Assembly (NCBI RefSeq): GCF_041956535.1
Contig: NW_027192211.1
Span: 158,461 to 222,460, forward strand
From: Calcarisporiella thermophila CBS 279.70
Taxonomy: Eukaryota > Calcarisporiellomycota
Length of the DNA stretch: 64,000 bases
Reading direction: 5' to 3'
Both the position numbers and the translations under genes were made by a program. Under the pieces are notes generated by a model that ran no database searches, had not been told where the DNA came from, and saw only the letters and a list, made by a program, of their open reading frames with translations. Below, one piece after another: positions 45,048 to 57,239 of the stretch (position 1 is the stretch's first letter; every line of letters begins with the position of its first letter).

Positions 45048-45955
45048 GATGGGCTGCGAGATGATGGTTGTGTGGGGAGAGATTTCTGAGATGGTTCAAC
45101 CGATGCTTGCTGTAGTTCCCAGGAAGCCGTCGGTGAACGCGAACATAGTTTGCTAGTGGGTGGTTCTCCGATCCTCTCCAGCCGCTACGGAACAAACCTC
45201 TGTAGCTATAGAGCCCTCCAACAAAGGAAGTGAGAAAGGAAAAGACAGGGAAGATACTATGGAGAGAAGGGCAATTAAACAATGAGATGGACTGGAGCCC
45301 AATGATGGGAATCGCTTTTGGTAGGTTTTTTTTCCTTGCTGCAAAAATACAATTAAAGTAGGAAATTTTTTTATCAAAACTCGCCGTCCATCATTTTGAT
45401 TGCCCTGTTTCACTTACATTTGCGAGAATTAAGTAACACAGCTTTTCATTCACCGCACTGTATCCCCTCCCCTTTTTGAGGGTGTGCTTACGTCACCAAG
45501 GCCCTAAGCTTTGGGCCAATTGGAGGATGCGCGATCTGGATAGAGGAGAGCGCGGCAGGGGCTCAGGTCGCCTGCTCGATAGAACAGCGCTTCTCGTGGG
45601 GCGGGAGATATGCAAGCCTTGCCCCACTTGTACTTTGCTTTGCTTTGGTGTGGTTCAATGAAATCCACCTGAGCATTGCCAAGAGGGGTCGGAGAGAATA
45701 AGCTCGGCGGTGAGAAAAGCTGTGTCCTTTACATAAGCATAAAAGGGAAGGGCGGCTGGATCAGTGCTGCTCGCCTGCCAAACATTCGGCCATCTCCCTT
45801 CTATCTTATCGATGCCAAACAATGTTGAAATAAAAGCGAATACAAGCTCGATTGTTTAGCAAAGATTTGGATTCAGAACTTTGATGGGAACTTTGGAAGA
45901 GAGTGTGCGCCTTCAACCCTTCAACCACTCAATGTTTTATGTCTAGAAGCTACAA
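45048..45955. other. intergenic spacer
   Basis: About 900 bases upstream of the Cys-rich membrane protein gene. It holds that gene's promoter and the 3' UTR of the GNAT gene. I see no convincing gene in it; the 61-codon plus-strand frame at 45476-45661 lacks any motif. Confidence 0.5.
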
Positions 45956-46607
45956 TTAAACTATAGGCTCTTTCACTAAGTACATGAAACTCAGGGGATC
46001 TCGCTTGAATCCAAACCGCTCATACAGGCCATGGGCATCCTCTGTTCGTAAGAACCATTTGTTCACCTCGGCGACTTCAGGATGTCGCATTACACACTTG
46101 ACCATCCATTTCCCCAATCCTTTCCCACGTTCTCCGCGCAACACAAACAAATCGCAAATATAGGCGAAGGTCGCGTAATCGGTGGTTAGACGCGTAAACC
46201 CACAGAATGCGCCCCTTTGGCCTGTGGCTTGCTTTCTGAGCAGCGAGAAGCAGATGGAATGCTGGATGGACCGGCGAATGATTTCGGGAGTGCGCTTGTT
46301 GCCCCAGTAGGATTCATTAATGAGAAAATCGACCACCACTTGATAGTCTATAAATGCGGGATCAGTCGTCAAGATATAGTCTCCACAGTCGAACTCGTAG
46401 TTCTGTCGAGTCGGGAAGGTAAGCGGGGTAGTTGCATGGGGAATAATCGAGGGGTCATCTTCGGGCAAGTTAGGCTGTGGAAATAGAGGCGATTAGTGGG
46501 ATGGAAGCATCCAGAGCATGGAGACTCACTAAAATCCGAGCAGTTGGGGCTAACCCGGCTTCACCTGCATCCCGCTTGGAATTATCTGTAGTTCCGTTCG
46601 TAGTCAT
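45956..46607 (-). CDS. GNAT-family N-acetyltransferase
   Basis: Two exons, about 198 residues. Exon 1 (ATG 46605-46607) encodes MTTNGTTDNSKRDAGEAGLA and PTARIL before a GTGAGT donor; exon 2 starts PNLPEDDPSIIPHATTPL. The fold is seen in FIDYQVVVDFLINESYWGN, AFCGFTRLTTDYATFAYICD and LFVLRGERGKGLGKWMVK. The acetyl-CoA-binding motif A is RGERGKGLG (R/Q-x2-G-x-G/A). The C-terminus has FLRTEDAHGLYERFGFKRD, the usual last GNAT strand region. The length fits small GNAT enzymes of the YjdJ or puromycin-like groups. The substrate cannot be deduced. Confidence 0.9.
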
Positions 46608-47548
46608 GGAATATCTCTAAGCCTAAAAAATCCAGTCTCTCCACTCAATAATATTAAAAGAAGACTAATTAATTCCGAAAACCGGAAATTAGTCACCATT
46701 TAATAACCACTCGCCCTTCCACGTAACTTTGCATCACTCCAATACGCGATAGGAGAGCATGAGTCTATCCGTGAACCAGCCTCATTGAGTTTAGAGACCC
46801 TCCCACGACTGGCCAGGAGGGTTCGCCAGGATTTCCTCAAAAACAGATGGGACGACCTAATCTATAATCCGCTTTTCTGGACATTTCCTGATCGCGGATG
46901 GCCCATTAAGGAGACTGAGTGCCAAGCCAAATTGGAAGTCCCGCATCCTCTTAGCAAAAGATCCTCGGCTCCCCTATGCTTTTCTTAGCCGTGGGCATCC
47001 TTGCCAAATAGGTCGAATTGGAAATCGTTCAAATATGTATAGATTGACGAAGACTCCCATCGGAATCGCAAAGATAGGGCGATTCGTCACAATAGTATGC
47101 AACCTGCTTGACGCGCTCTGTAAAAACCGGACATATCAACTCTCCATTATGCTATCAGTAGCGTTGGCAACGGTCTCGCCACCCTCCATACCCCTCGAAA
47201 TACTAACCATTTTCAATTGACGGGTTTTAGGTTGTGTGCAGGCGCACTTGGAACAACCTGGAGGAGAAATTAAAAAATGGAGGTGAGCAGAGTATGCGAA
47301 GTTGGTTTATTACAACAAGTGAATTTGAGAGGAAATAGAGGCACTCAGTAGGAGCTTGAGATATTAAGAGAAGCTTAAAAAAAGGAAAAGTGCAAAATTA
47401 GTATCTAGAGACTCATAATTAATAGTAGAGGGGTAAAGGGGGAAGAATAAAAGGTGTTAAATAACCACATGTTATATGTTGAAATAATGCCAATGAAAGA
47501 AAAAGAGAAAAAAAAAAAGCTATTGTGATTCGAAAGTGCCGGCCGCCC
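46608..47548. other. intergenic spacer
   Basis: About 940 bases between two minus-strand genes, with the GNAT promoter and the 3' UTR of the Myb gene. Two short plus-strand frames (46785-46988, 47035-47220) lack codon bias, motifs or splice support and are not called. Confidence 0.5.
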
Positions 47549-48586
47549 CTACTCTGCGGCTGAACAGAGGGCCTTGATGCTCATCGGATTCATTGGCTCC
47601 CTGATCGAACCGCGTTCGGCCTTGAACTTTTCTTGCTCGAAAACACAATGGTGCCATTCGGCTACACTAGCGAGCACCGACAAAGGCTCGTGTGGGGCCC
47701 TGGACTCTGTAGGGGTCGGGGGCAAGCTTCCCACCGAGGAGGAGGAAGAAGACGAGGTGTCGGAAGACCACGAGTTGCGTCGCGAAATTAGGTTAGGCGA
47801 CGTTAAATAGAATTCCTCGCCCTCTTTCTCCATCGGAAAGCACGGGGCATTTGGCGTGGTGGCGGGCATGGCATGGGCCGCATAAGGATTAAATCTTATC
47901 TCCACCTCCGCCTCATTTCTCCTCTTGCGGCCAGCATGGGTGGACACCGCGCGCCGCTTCCTGCGCTGGATGGCGGTGTTGTAAGCATTCTTCAGCATGT
48001 TGTCGCTCCGTCCCGGCATGAGCCTCGCCATGTCGGCCCAGCGGCTCCCCATCTGAGCATAGTACTTGAAAATCATGTCCTCCTCCTCTGCAGAGAGCGG
48101 GGCCTTGTTTAGAGAGGGATCCAGGTGGTTATGCCAACGTTCCCGACATTGTTTCCCGGTCCGAGATCCCAGGTGCGACGCAATGAGGACCCATTTTTCG
48201 GGGCCATATATACGCACCAGGTCGTTCAGCTGTTGATCCTCCTAGTGGGATGGAATTCCATGGGGCGTTGGTTAGAACTTGGCCACCGGCTTTCATTGGA
48301 AAAGAGGGTGCAACCACATACCTCGGGCGTCCACGGGCCCTTGACAACGGCCCCGGGTTTCGAGAGAATCCTCCACCGAGTTCTGCACTCGATCTTGTCG
48401 CGCGAGCCCGAAGGGAAGCAGTGCTCTGCAATCCTTCTCCATGCCTTTCCGTTGAACTTCTTCACGGCCTGACGCAATAGTTCGTCCTAAATGATCTCAG
48501 AAGATTAGCTCGGTCCGGCAACCGCCGTGGAGAAACACACTTGAGGGGCTCACCTCTTGAGGCGTCCAGTCGTTGCCGTCGGCCAT
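47549..48586 (-). CDS. Three-repeat Myb (R2R3/3R-type) transcription factor
   Basis: Three exons. Exon 1 starts MADGNDWTPQE; splicing to DELLRQAVKKFNGKAWRRIA completes the first Myb repeat. R2 is GPWTPE/EDQQLNDLVRIYGPEKW, VLIASHLGSRTGKQCRERWH and NHLDPSLNK, close to animal c-Myb R2. R3 is LSAEEEDMIFKYYAQMGSRW, ADMARLMPGRSDNMLKNA. A basic stretch (RRKRR) may act as a nuclear signal, then a Ser-rich tail (SWSSDTSSSSSSSVGSLPPT) ending SIKALCSAAE. Family members bind Myb sites and act in cell cycle or development. The 33-base first exon is supported by standard GTGAGC and TTTAG splice sites. Confidence 0.9.
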
Positions 48587-50684
48587 TGAGGAGGCCGAGG
48601 AGAGCGTGGGAGAAGGGCAGAATTGCGCTGACCTGAGCATAGGTGGATGGGTAGCTGGATAGATAGATAGATAGATAGATAGATACGATCGGATGGAGTG
48701 GGATGGCAATTAGAGAAAAGAGGGTAGTAGTCTGGGTGGTATTAACATAGGGGGGGTATGTTTGAGAGAAGAGGGAGGTGGGGGGCGGTGGGCGATGAGG
48801 CGGGACTGGGTGGGCGGGTAAGGGAGTGAGCTGGAGGAAGGAAAAAAAAAAAACTGGATGACAAGAGTTCGCATGGGGAGGTTAAAGACGTTTTATACCT
48901 CTTGTAACTTTAGTGTCGATCGGAAAAGCTGGAGGGCATTCCCGTTATGGGGGGTAATAGGCGCGTCTCATTCGACAAGAGGATTTTCCCCACACACTTT
49001 TTTTCCTTCTTCTTGATGCTCACCTCCACATTTATTCGCGCTATGAACATCCCATATTGATTTTAATTACACGCGCACGCGTGCCGTGTGGGGCAGAGAG
49101 TTACAGAGGGGGTCGACCAGAGAAATGGGAGGAGAGGGCGCCGATTATCCTTGAATAAATTGTCGCGCAGGTCATGCTGTTTGAGCCCCCTCCTTTTGGA
49201 CATATGAGAAATGGCCTGATCGGCTAGCGCCGCTTATGGAAATGCTTAATTTTGAAGGGTGTGATTCGCTTCGTGTCGCATCTCTTTTGTTCAATTTGTA
49301 TTTTTCCGTTTTGTAAAACCTTGTTGTGGAGCCAGCGGTGGTTGCCGGAGAGGATTGCTGAAGGCTTCTTCAGAGCGGACGAGGTTTCTCTCTGAAATGG
49401 CATCTCCACAGCAGGCGGGCTGGGAGCAGAGCGCGTCCTAAAAGGGCGGGCGTGAGAAAAAGAGAGGCGGGGGCGGGGGCGAGATGGGCGGCGAAGGGGG
49501 GGAGGAGAGGTAGGCTGGGGGAGGGAGGGGAGACGCTCCCCGTTGATTCCGTGGAGGATGTGGAGCGCAGTACTAGACGTGGGAAAGGATAGGCAATGCA
49601 TGTACGAGAAGAAGGGGGAAGGGGAGAGAAGGGCCAGGGAATGACGTTGTTCAAAAAGGAAATGCAGGGAATCATCAAAGTATTGGCAAAAAGAATCGTT
49701 TATTATCCCGCTGCATATGATTGTTCAGTCCATACAACCGATCCATGTTTCGGGAGGCGAGAGAAAGGACATTGGCCCTCGTTCTGCTTACGTTACTGAT
49801 TACGAGCTGGTAGAGGGCAAGTGAGAAAGCAAGATTTTCCGCCCAAGAGGTAAAACGAAATAAAATTTGGATGTTCGATAGTCGAGCGATAAGTATTGGC
49901 AAAGGTGAATAAAGAGGTAGGAAGAGGATCTGACTTGCCTTGGTGGATAAGCAAACAATGCGAGTCGGGCCTCATAGCAACCTCAAAAATGGCCAGTTTT
50001 AACTGATCAGTTGGAAATCGTTTCAATTTACCTGCGTGCATAAGCATCTGAAGATAAAAAGAAAGCCTCGTGGGCCGCTTGGCTGCCAGAGAAAGGGGCC
50101 GCTGAAACTGCTATAATTGGACTGTAATGACTTTGCCCAGCCAATGGTGGGATGACGCACACAACAATAGTGTCAAAGAGCTAATTAGACAGACTTAGTT
50201 AAATATGCCTTCTTTCAATATGTTCGCCTGGATGCATGATTCCTCCGATCGATTTATCACTTCTCCCCTCTTAAACTTCCTTTCAGTCGCGCAATTGGAG
50301 GTAGAATCCCTCCATAGACGTCATTCCAGAACGTGGTGGACATCCAACATATCGCTAACGGACTGTCTGCGCAACCGATTCGGGCCTCCATCCAGCGGTG
50401 GTCCTTCCTACAGTTCCTTTTATATGGTATAGGGTGGTTCAGAGCAAGAGCCCACGAAAATATCCTAGCATTATGAGGGCGATGCAAAGGCTATTTTCGA
50501 CCGTGGAGCAGAGACTAGAGTTCGGATTCTGAAGCTTCAATGAAGTAACTTCAACTGTATAGTTTTTTGTTTTCTAGGCATTTCAGGTCCCTGTTTTTCA
50601 TTTCGGCTTGTCATCGTTGATATCCAAGAATAATGCAAGGATAGGCGAGCGTTCTGCATCTATCAATAAATAAAAAGGATCGTC
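48587..50684. other. gene-poor 2.1-kb stretch
   Basis: Between the Myb promoter and the weak call at 50685. The first part is the Myb upstream region with a GATA microsatellite (48656-48685), an A-tract (48841-48853) and purine-rich runs. Open frames here (49224-49601 minus, 49793-50047 minus, 50205-50432 plus) show no domain, signal peptide or consistent splice pattern. I see no supported gene. Confidence 0.5.
48656..48685. repeat. (GATA)n microsatellite
   Basis: About seven tandem GATA/TAGA units upstream of the Myb gene start, within its presumed promoter or 5' UTR. Confidence 0.9.
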
Positions 50685-51050
50685 TTATGACATGAAGAGT
50701 GGGGGCTCCTCAGTAGAGATGCCGAACTGAAGGAGAAGATCGTAGTCGGATGCACAGGTTGCAGGGCGGAAGGTGGGGAGGGGAAGGGGATTCTCCAACT
50801 TATAATTCGTACTCTTGAATATTGCATGCACCCGAATCCTCTTCCGCCCCTTCAGGGAGACAGCGTCACTGGCGTTTTCTCTTTGGCCGCTTAAGCCGAG
50901 CCAGCTTCCGCATGGCATGATTTTCAACGATAATTTACTTTTTTGTAAATGGTTGGAATTGGTTTGATCATCGGGTCTTGCCAAAATCAATCGAAGGTGC
51001 ATATATTTAGCATAGATATAGCTCAGGAAGCTTATCTTGTTTGAGGTCAT
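50685..51050 (-). CDS. Hypothetical protein, 121 codons, weak support
   Basis: Open minus-strand frame of 121 codons in an otherwise gene-poor stretch. It starts MTSNKISFLSYIYAKYMHLR and ends FGISTEEPPLFMS. No domain, signal peptide or membrane segment is recognised. The Lys/Ser/Pro composition is mixed and could be chance. The start might instead be an internal Met, at MPCGSWLGLSGQ. I list it because no other gene competes for the locus. Confidence 0.25.
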   Translation of the reverse strand: MTSNKISFLSYIYAKYMHLRLILARPDDQTNSNHLQKSKLSLKIMPCGSWLGLSGQRENASDAVSLKGRKRIRVHAIFKSTNYKLENPLPLPTFRPATCASDYDLLLQFGISTEEPPLFMS

Positions 51051-51298
51051 CCCAGCAAACGAGTTGAAGCCAGATGGCCCAGCTTTTCTAGTTGCGTTTC
51101 TCTTACTATGGGTCCCACGAAGCTTTTAACCTTGTGACATGGATGCCCACCTTACTGATAAAGCGGTGGACCATCCCATTGATAAAGTGGCTCAAGATGG
51201 GAAATTAAGGGGGATTGGGTGTCTATTTGAGCATCCCGTTTAAAGGGGTAAAAATACACGGTTTTTTTTACAAAGGTGTGAATTGCAATCATCCAAGA

Positions 51299-51604
51299 TC
51301 AATCTTCATCCATATCATCGCCTTCCAACACTTGTCTCCAGGCCTCAAGCCCCTCTTTTGCTCTCTGTTGCGCTTTCGATAATCGTCCTGATTCGGCAGT
51401 CAAGTTGACCGCTTTTTCCAGCGTCGAGTTGCTAATGGGAAAAAAACACGATCCAGATCGTTTAGATTAAATAAAGGGATGGAGCAACTAAAAGGAGAAA
51501 AAAAAACGAGAGAATAATTACATCTGCTTAATTGTCTCCAAAATCATGTGCAATTCGCCAAGGATTTCGCTCTCAGATCGCGTGAATGTTTGGGATGCTG
51601 ACAT
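51299..51604 (-). CDS. Small coiled-coil protein, 71 residues, possible DASH-type subunit
   Basis: Two exons joined by an intron at about 51434-51521 (GTAATT donor, CCATTAG acceptor). The product reads MSASQTFTRSESEILGELHM, ILETIKQINSTLEKAVNLTA, ESGRLSKAQQRAKEGLEAWR and QVLEGDDMDED-stop. The whole chain looks like one or two amphipathic helices with an acidic end. Length and layout fit small helical subunits of the fungal DASH/Dam1 kinetochore complex (Dad1-like) or similar tiny complexes. I cannot assign it. It is divergent from VAS1 with 270 bases between starts, which supports it as a real gene. Confidence 0.5.
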
Positions 51605-51874
51605 TAATGAAATGGGAGCCGGATTATGGGAGAAACTGTGAGTGTTAAAACGCGTCACGAGAATTCATTAGAAAAATTGGCATTTTCATTTAATGAAATT
51701 ATGCCTATGATGGATGCATGAGCATGTGGCTTATGGTGAAAAAACACTTGTCACAATAAATACAAGGAAAAAATTTCGAGAAAACAACATATAGAAGAGG
51801 TATCGCCTTACTTTTGGTTCATATTTTTAGTGTTAATTCAATTTTATTGTGCAATTCAAAAACCTAGCATCAAT

Positions 51875-54800
51875 ATGAGCGAAAACGAAAAGTCGCCGGC
51901 ATCCACTCCTACGGAATCGCCTGCTTCATCCGGTACTGAGTCGCAAGGCAGCCAGCAATCAAAATCAAAGAACGCTGAGAAGAACGAGGCAAAGCGACAG
52001 GCAAAGTTGGCCAAGTTTGCGGCTAAACAGGCCGCACTTGCTGCAGCAAAGGTAGGGTTTTGCCCGATCGCCCTTTTTTGAGGTGGAGGAATGTGCTAAT
52101 GAGATGGCGCTTACACAGGCACAGTCAAATGATAAATCGGAAAAGAAGGATAAGAAGGATAAGAAGGATAAGAAGGCGAAGGAGCAAGAGTTTGTGGATA
52201 ATACCCCCCCTGGCGAGAAGAAGGGTATGCAGCCAAATTGACATTGATTCTTTTGGGATGAAATAGAACCGATGACCAAACTTGCCTCTCCAAATTTAGA
52301 CTTGTCACAACCAATGGCTTCCGGCTACAACCCAAAGGCCGTGGAATCAGCATGGTATGCATGGTGGGAGAAAGAAGGATTCTTCCTGCCTGAGATGGGA
52401 CCCGATGGCAAACCTAAGGAAGAGGGCACATTTGTGGTTGCGATGCCACCCCCTAACGTCACAGGAAGTCTACATATTGGGCATGCTTTGACATGCGCCA
52501 TTCAAGACGCTTTAACACGCTGGTAAGGATCGGAGAAATATTTATGGGTTGTAGAGGGTCCTCAGGCTAACCTGGGCCTATGTATGGGCTAGGCACCGTA
52601 TGTGCGGTAAGACCGTCCTCTTGAATCCAGGTATTGACCACGCTGGTATTTCGTGTCAATCCGTTGTGGAAAAGAGACTCTGGGTGGAGAAGAAGCAGAC
52701 AAGGCACGATATCGGCCGAGAGGCGTTCATTCAAGAAGTCTGGAAGTGGAAAGAGCGGTAAGTTCGGGCCTCGGATACTTTCCCCTACCTCTTTTTCTGC
52801 CCCTTCTCTTCCTTTGGTTTCCAACCTATCTTGCCTACGATAGCTACGGAAATCACATCTATATGCAGTTACGGCGTATGGGCGTGTCCTGCGATTGGTC
52901 TCGCGCTGCCTTCACCATGGATCCCGTAAGTGGATGCATCTGAGTGCCTCTCACACGGGCTTTCTCTCATCTTGGAATATAGAATCTTTGCGAGGCGGTC
53001 ATCGAGGCTTTCTGCAGACTACACGAGGAGGGCATCATCTATCGCGCCAACCGATTGGTCAACTGGTGTGTTCGCCTGAACACTGCGCTCTCAAACTTGG
53101 AGGTCGAGAATAAGGAGATCCCAGGAAAAACCCTTCTCTCCGTCCCCGGCTACGATCCCAAAGAGAAGTTCGAGTTTGGTGTGTTGGTTCAGTTCGCCTA
53201 TCCGATCGAGGGATCTGGTAAATAGTTCTCTTTCACCCCCTGCCATTCGGTGGGCAACTCACATCCCCCCCTCCCCTTTCATTCGCATCGTATAGACGAA
53301 AAAATCGTGGTCGCCACCACGCGTGTTGAGACCATGCTCGGAGATACGGCGGTTGCGATCCACCCCAACGATCCTCGCTACAAACATCTGCACGGCAAAT
53401 TCATTGTGCACCCGTTCAACGGTCGCCGTATCCCCATCATTACCGATGATATCGCGGTCGATATGGAGTTCGGTACTGGTGCGGTGAAAATCACCCCCGC
53501 TCACGACTTCAACGATTACGAGGTCGGCCGCCGACACAACCTGCCCTTCATCAACATCTACAACGATGACGGCACCCTGAATGCTAACGGTGCTCCCTTC
53601 GAGGGGATGAAGCGGTTCCACGTGCGTGTCAAGGTGATTGAGATGCTCAAAGAGAAGGGGCTGTTCGTGGGGATCAAGGAGAACCCCATGACGATCCCGG
53701 TCTGCTCCAAGAGCGGGGACGTCATTGAGCCACTGATGAAGCCCCAGTGGTGGCTCGACTGCAAGAAAATGGCCGAGGACGGGATTACGGCGGTGCGAAA
53801 TGGGGATTTGGAGATCAAGCCGAGGACCTCGGAGCAGGACTGGTTCCGTTGGCTCGGCAACATCCAAGACTGGTGCATTTCACGGCAACTGTGGTGGGGT
53901 CACCGCGTGCCCGCCTATTTTGTTCGCCTCGACGATTTCGAAGGTGAACAGGATGTATGTTGTGGATGGTATTGTTGTCGGTGGGGGCTCTCTTTAACCT
54001 CTCTCGCTCTTTTCTATGCCAGGCTTCCGATGGTCAATTTTGGGTCTCGGGACACAACGAGGAGGAGGCCCACAAGAAGGCGAGTGAAAAATTCCCCGGC
54101 AAGAAGTTCACTCTGGAGCAAGGTAAGCACGGGTTGAATTTTTTCTTCCTCCTCCCCCTCCCTTCCCCCTTCAACCCAATGCCTCCTAGAGCATGTATGC
54201 TAACCTTTGGCTGCTCCTTTGTGCAGACCCCGATGTCCTTGATACTTGGTTCTCCTCGGGGCTCTGGCCATTCTCGATTCTCGGCTGGCCCAAGCAAACG
54301 GCCGACTTGGAGAGCTTCTTCCCCACCACGCTGCTTGAAACCGGATGGGACATCCTGTTCTTCTGGGTGGCACGTATGGTCATGTTTAGTCTGAAGCTCA
54401 CCGGCAAGGTGCCCTTCCGGGAGATTTTCACCCACGCCATGATTCGCGATGCGCACGGGCGGAAAATGTCGAAGTCGCTGGGCAACGTCATCGACCCCAT
54501 CGATGTGATCGAGGGTATCTCGCTGGAGCAGCTCCACGAGAAGCTGCTGCAGGGCAACCTGGATCCCCGCGAGATCCAAAAGGCCAAGGCTGGGCAGAAG
54601 GCCGACTTCCCGAAGGGTATCCCGGAGTGCGGCACCGACGCCCTCCGCTTTGCGCTGTGCGCCTACACGGCCACCTCGCTGAACATCAACCTCGACATCC
54701 TGCGTGTCGAGGGCTACCGCAAGTTCTGCAACAAGCTGTGGAACGCGACCCGGTTCGCGCTGATGCGCCTGGGCGAGAAGTTCGAGCCGCTGCCGGCGGC

Positions 54801-55545
54801 CGGCCTGACTGGGCGGGAGTCGTTGGTGGAGCGATGGGTGCTTGCCAAGCTGAACCGCGCGGTCAAGGAGACCAACCGCGCGCTGTCGGAAAAGAACTTC
54901 ATGGCCGCCACCTCCGCCATCCACGGGTTCTGGATGTACAACCTCTGCGACGTCTTCGTCGAGGCAATCAAGCCGCTCACGCTGCCGGACACGCCCGACG
55001 CCGACCCGGCGAAGCGCTCGGCCCAGGACACGCTCTACACCTGTCTCGAGGCCGGCTTGAAGCTGCTCCATCCATTCATGCCCTACCTGACCGAGGAGCT
55101 CTACCAGCGCCTGCACCGGCGTCCACAGGACACCATCCCGACCATCATGCGCGCTGCCTATCCCCAGGTCGTGAGCGAATACGACAACGCGGAGGCCGAG
55201 CAGGACTTCGACCTGGTGTTTGAGGGGGTGAAGAGCGCACGTTCCCTGATGACCCAGCACAATAAACTGAAGGCAACGGGTAAGTTGAGCGGATGCATGG
55301 AGAATTTGTCTGGATTCCTTTTTTAACCTTGGGCCTTTCTCTTTCCCCCCTCCCTCCCCCCTTTCCCGCTAGTCTTTGTGAGTACCAAGAACGAGCGATT
55401 TGCGGAGCTCTTCCGTTCGCAGGCAACGATCATCCAATCGCTGGTCAAAGGATGCGAGAAATACGAGGTGGTGAGCGAGGAGAAGGCAGGGTGCGTCTCC
55501 GCCCCGCTCAACGAAGAGGTGGCGGTGTTATTGCAAATCGAGTAG
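51875..55545 (+). CDS. vas1: Valyl-tRNA synthetase
   Basis: Multi-exon gene of about 1,040 residues. [18 protein letters not shown] opens a disordered, then Lys-rich N-terminus ([10 protein letters not shown]) typical of eukaryotic cytosolic Val[22 protein letters not shown] and [16 protein letters not shown] hold the HIGH motif (class I). The editing (CP1) domain follows: [59 protein letters not shown] and [17 protein letters not shown] precede the KMSKS loop ([14 protein letters not shown]). The anticodon-binding helical domain and a C-terminal coiled-coil tail end the protein at 55545. It charges tRNA-Val. Fungal VAS1 often supplies both cytosol and mitochondria, but no targeting peptide is visible after the first ATG. 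Confidence 0.97.
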
Positions 55546-55798
55546 ATTGCTTGGATGTGGTTATGCTTGCTATATTTTATTTAGACAATATTCATTTTAT
55601 TTTGATTAGCTTTCTTTTTGTCTACTATTTTTGTTTCATCTAAAAGAGAATTAAAAATGTCTTTTTTAGACACGAGGAGTGTAGCGGTAAAATATCTAAA
55701 TATATTTGGCGTTGAAGGGCCTAAAAATACAGTATGTTACATATTTAGCAACCAAGTGGATCGAGGAGGGGAGGATGAAACGGTGTGATAAAAAAGGC

Positions 55799-55810
55799 GG
55801 GGGGGGGGGG
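55799..55810. repeat. G12 homopolymer
   Basis: A run of twelve G lies just downstream of the HSF gene's stop, between its 3' end and VAS1. Confidence 0.95.
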
Positions 55811-55835
55811 AGGGTGAGCTAGGCTGGATGGTTTA

Positions 55836-57208
55836 TTATTCGCACAGGCGACGGCGTTTTCTCGTCATGTCCAGGAGATTTTCATCAAGCGAAATGCCCG
55901 CAAGGGGAGGTAATCGGGGAGGCGGCCGCGAGGAGCGATCAAGACTATGGGGAGGGGGTAAGCTTAAATAAGTTTTCAGGGGGGCCGGGGGATCGGCGGA
56001 GGCGGACGCCAGAGAGGATGGCGGGGGGGTGAGGGGAGGAGGGGGGAGAAAGCTTGGCTTTCCGGTATATCTATTGTCCTCGCCAAGAGAAAGACGCGGT
56101 AGGTGGGGGCGATCGTCTATGGGGAGCAAAGCATATTAGAATCGGGGTCATGACGGATTGGGCAAGGGCCGGGAGAAGAAGGGGTCACCTTTGGGGAGGG
56201 GGAGGGCCGAGCTACGGTTGCTTGAGGCGGTTTTCCACCATTCGGCGTGGCTAGAGAACTCGTCCGGCGCAGCGCCCGCACTGAACGGGGAAGAATAGTC
56301 TTTAGAGGGGTGGCGCTTGGCACGCACGGGAGAGGTGGGGGTCGCCGCCAATTTCTCGCGCTCTTTCTCGGCTTCTCTATATGGGTGGTACTCCTTTCGA
56401 TTCGCCGCGGTGAATCCCTCCGGCGAGTCCTCTCCTATCGGGGTCTTCATCCACAAGGGGGTCCCCGTTGGCGAATAGGTGACGGTTTGATGGCGGAGCG
56501 CAAAGTAGCCCAGATCCTCGTCGGTCTCCTCCGTTTTACTCGAAGGGCTGGTCTGATGCACGGCGGGGTTAGGCGTGTGGATGCTTGTGTCCCGTGCATG
56601 GCCCGAGAAAAGGGGCATGCTGGAGTGTGCGGCGCTTGGATGGGGAGTGGGGGGGAGGGGGGACTCAGCGGGGGCGGAATCGTGCTGGATCAAGCTCACT
56701 ATCAAGGGGGAGAGGCAAAGGGTGAGATGGGGGACCGTGGGCACGGAGTAGGCGGTGCAAGCCCTACCTAGTCTCGAGAATTCTTTGCGATGCACCGGTT
56801 GGCATTCATCCTCCTTGCAGATCCTCGCCAAGAGTTGGATCGAGTTGACCATGGCCTAAAGAAGAGTGGGTTATTCTCGGTTGCAGCGCTGCGTCTGGGC
56901 CAGCCTCTAGGCATACTTACCCGTTGCTGTCTCAGGGCCTGGTCATGATACATGTCCAGGTTTGTCAGCAGCTGTGTCAAGCGTGCCCGTAGCTGCTCGT
57001 ACCCTTGGTTCAGCCTATCCATATACTGATTCGCAAAATCCATGATCTCGGCGGAGGATATTGCCGTGGTGGATGGGGTGAGCATCGAGCCAGCATGCTC
57101 GCCCCTGTCTGTCGCTGAGCCTGATGTATTCTGCTCTTCGGCACCGTGATGGTCTGATTTGTCATGCTGCGGATGTTGAGGTTGTAGGGACCGTTGCTGT
57201 TGTTGTTG

Positions 57209-57239
<31 letters not shown>

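Noticed and set aside
46785-47220. Two short plus-strand frames between GNAT and Myb genes
   Set aside because: They do not join in frame, lack motifs and lie in a normal-size spacer.
49224-49601. Minus-strand Pro/Ser/Arg-rich frame of 125 codons
   Set aside because: No signal peptide, domain or splice support; composition follows the purine-rich local DNA.
50205-50432. Plus-strand frame MPSFNMFAWMHDSSDR...
   Set aside because: No consistent downstream exon or conserved motif, although CTTTCAG inside resembles an acceptor.
51830-51874. In-frame GTG-initiated extension of VAS1 as a mitochondrial targeting peptide
   Set aside because: The 15 codons (ending KPSIN) are not clearly amphipathic or Arg-rich, and no ATG opens the extension. 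Near-cognate start use cannot be shown.
54034-55260. Long minus-strand open frame of 408 codons opposite VAS1
   Set aside because: It lies antisense to conserved ValRS exons of high GC content, where stop codons are rare. Its translation is Leu/Val/Arg/Gly-rich with no domain.
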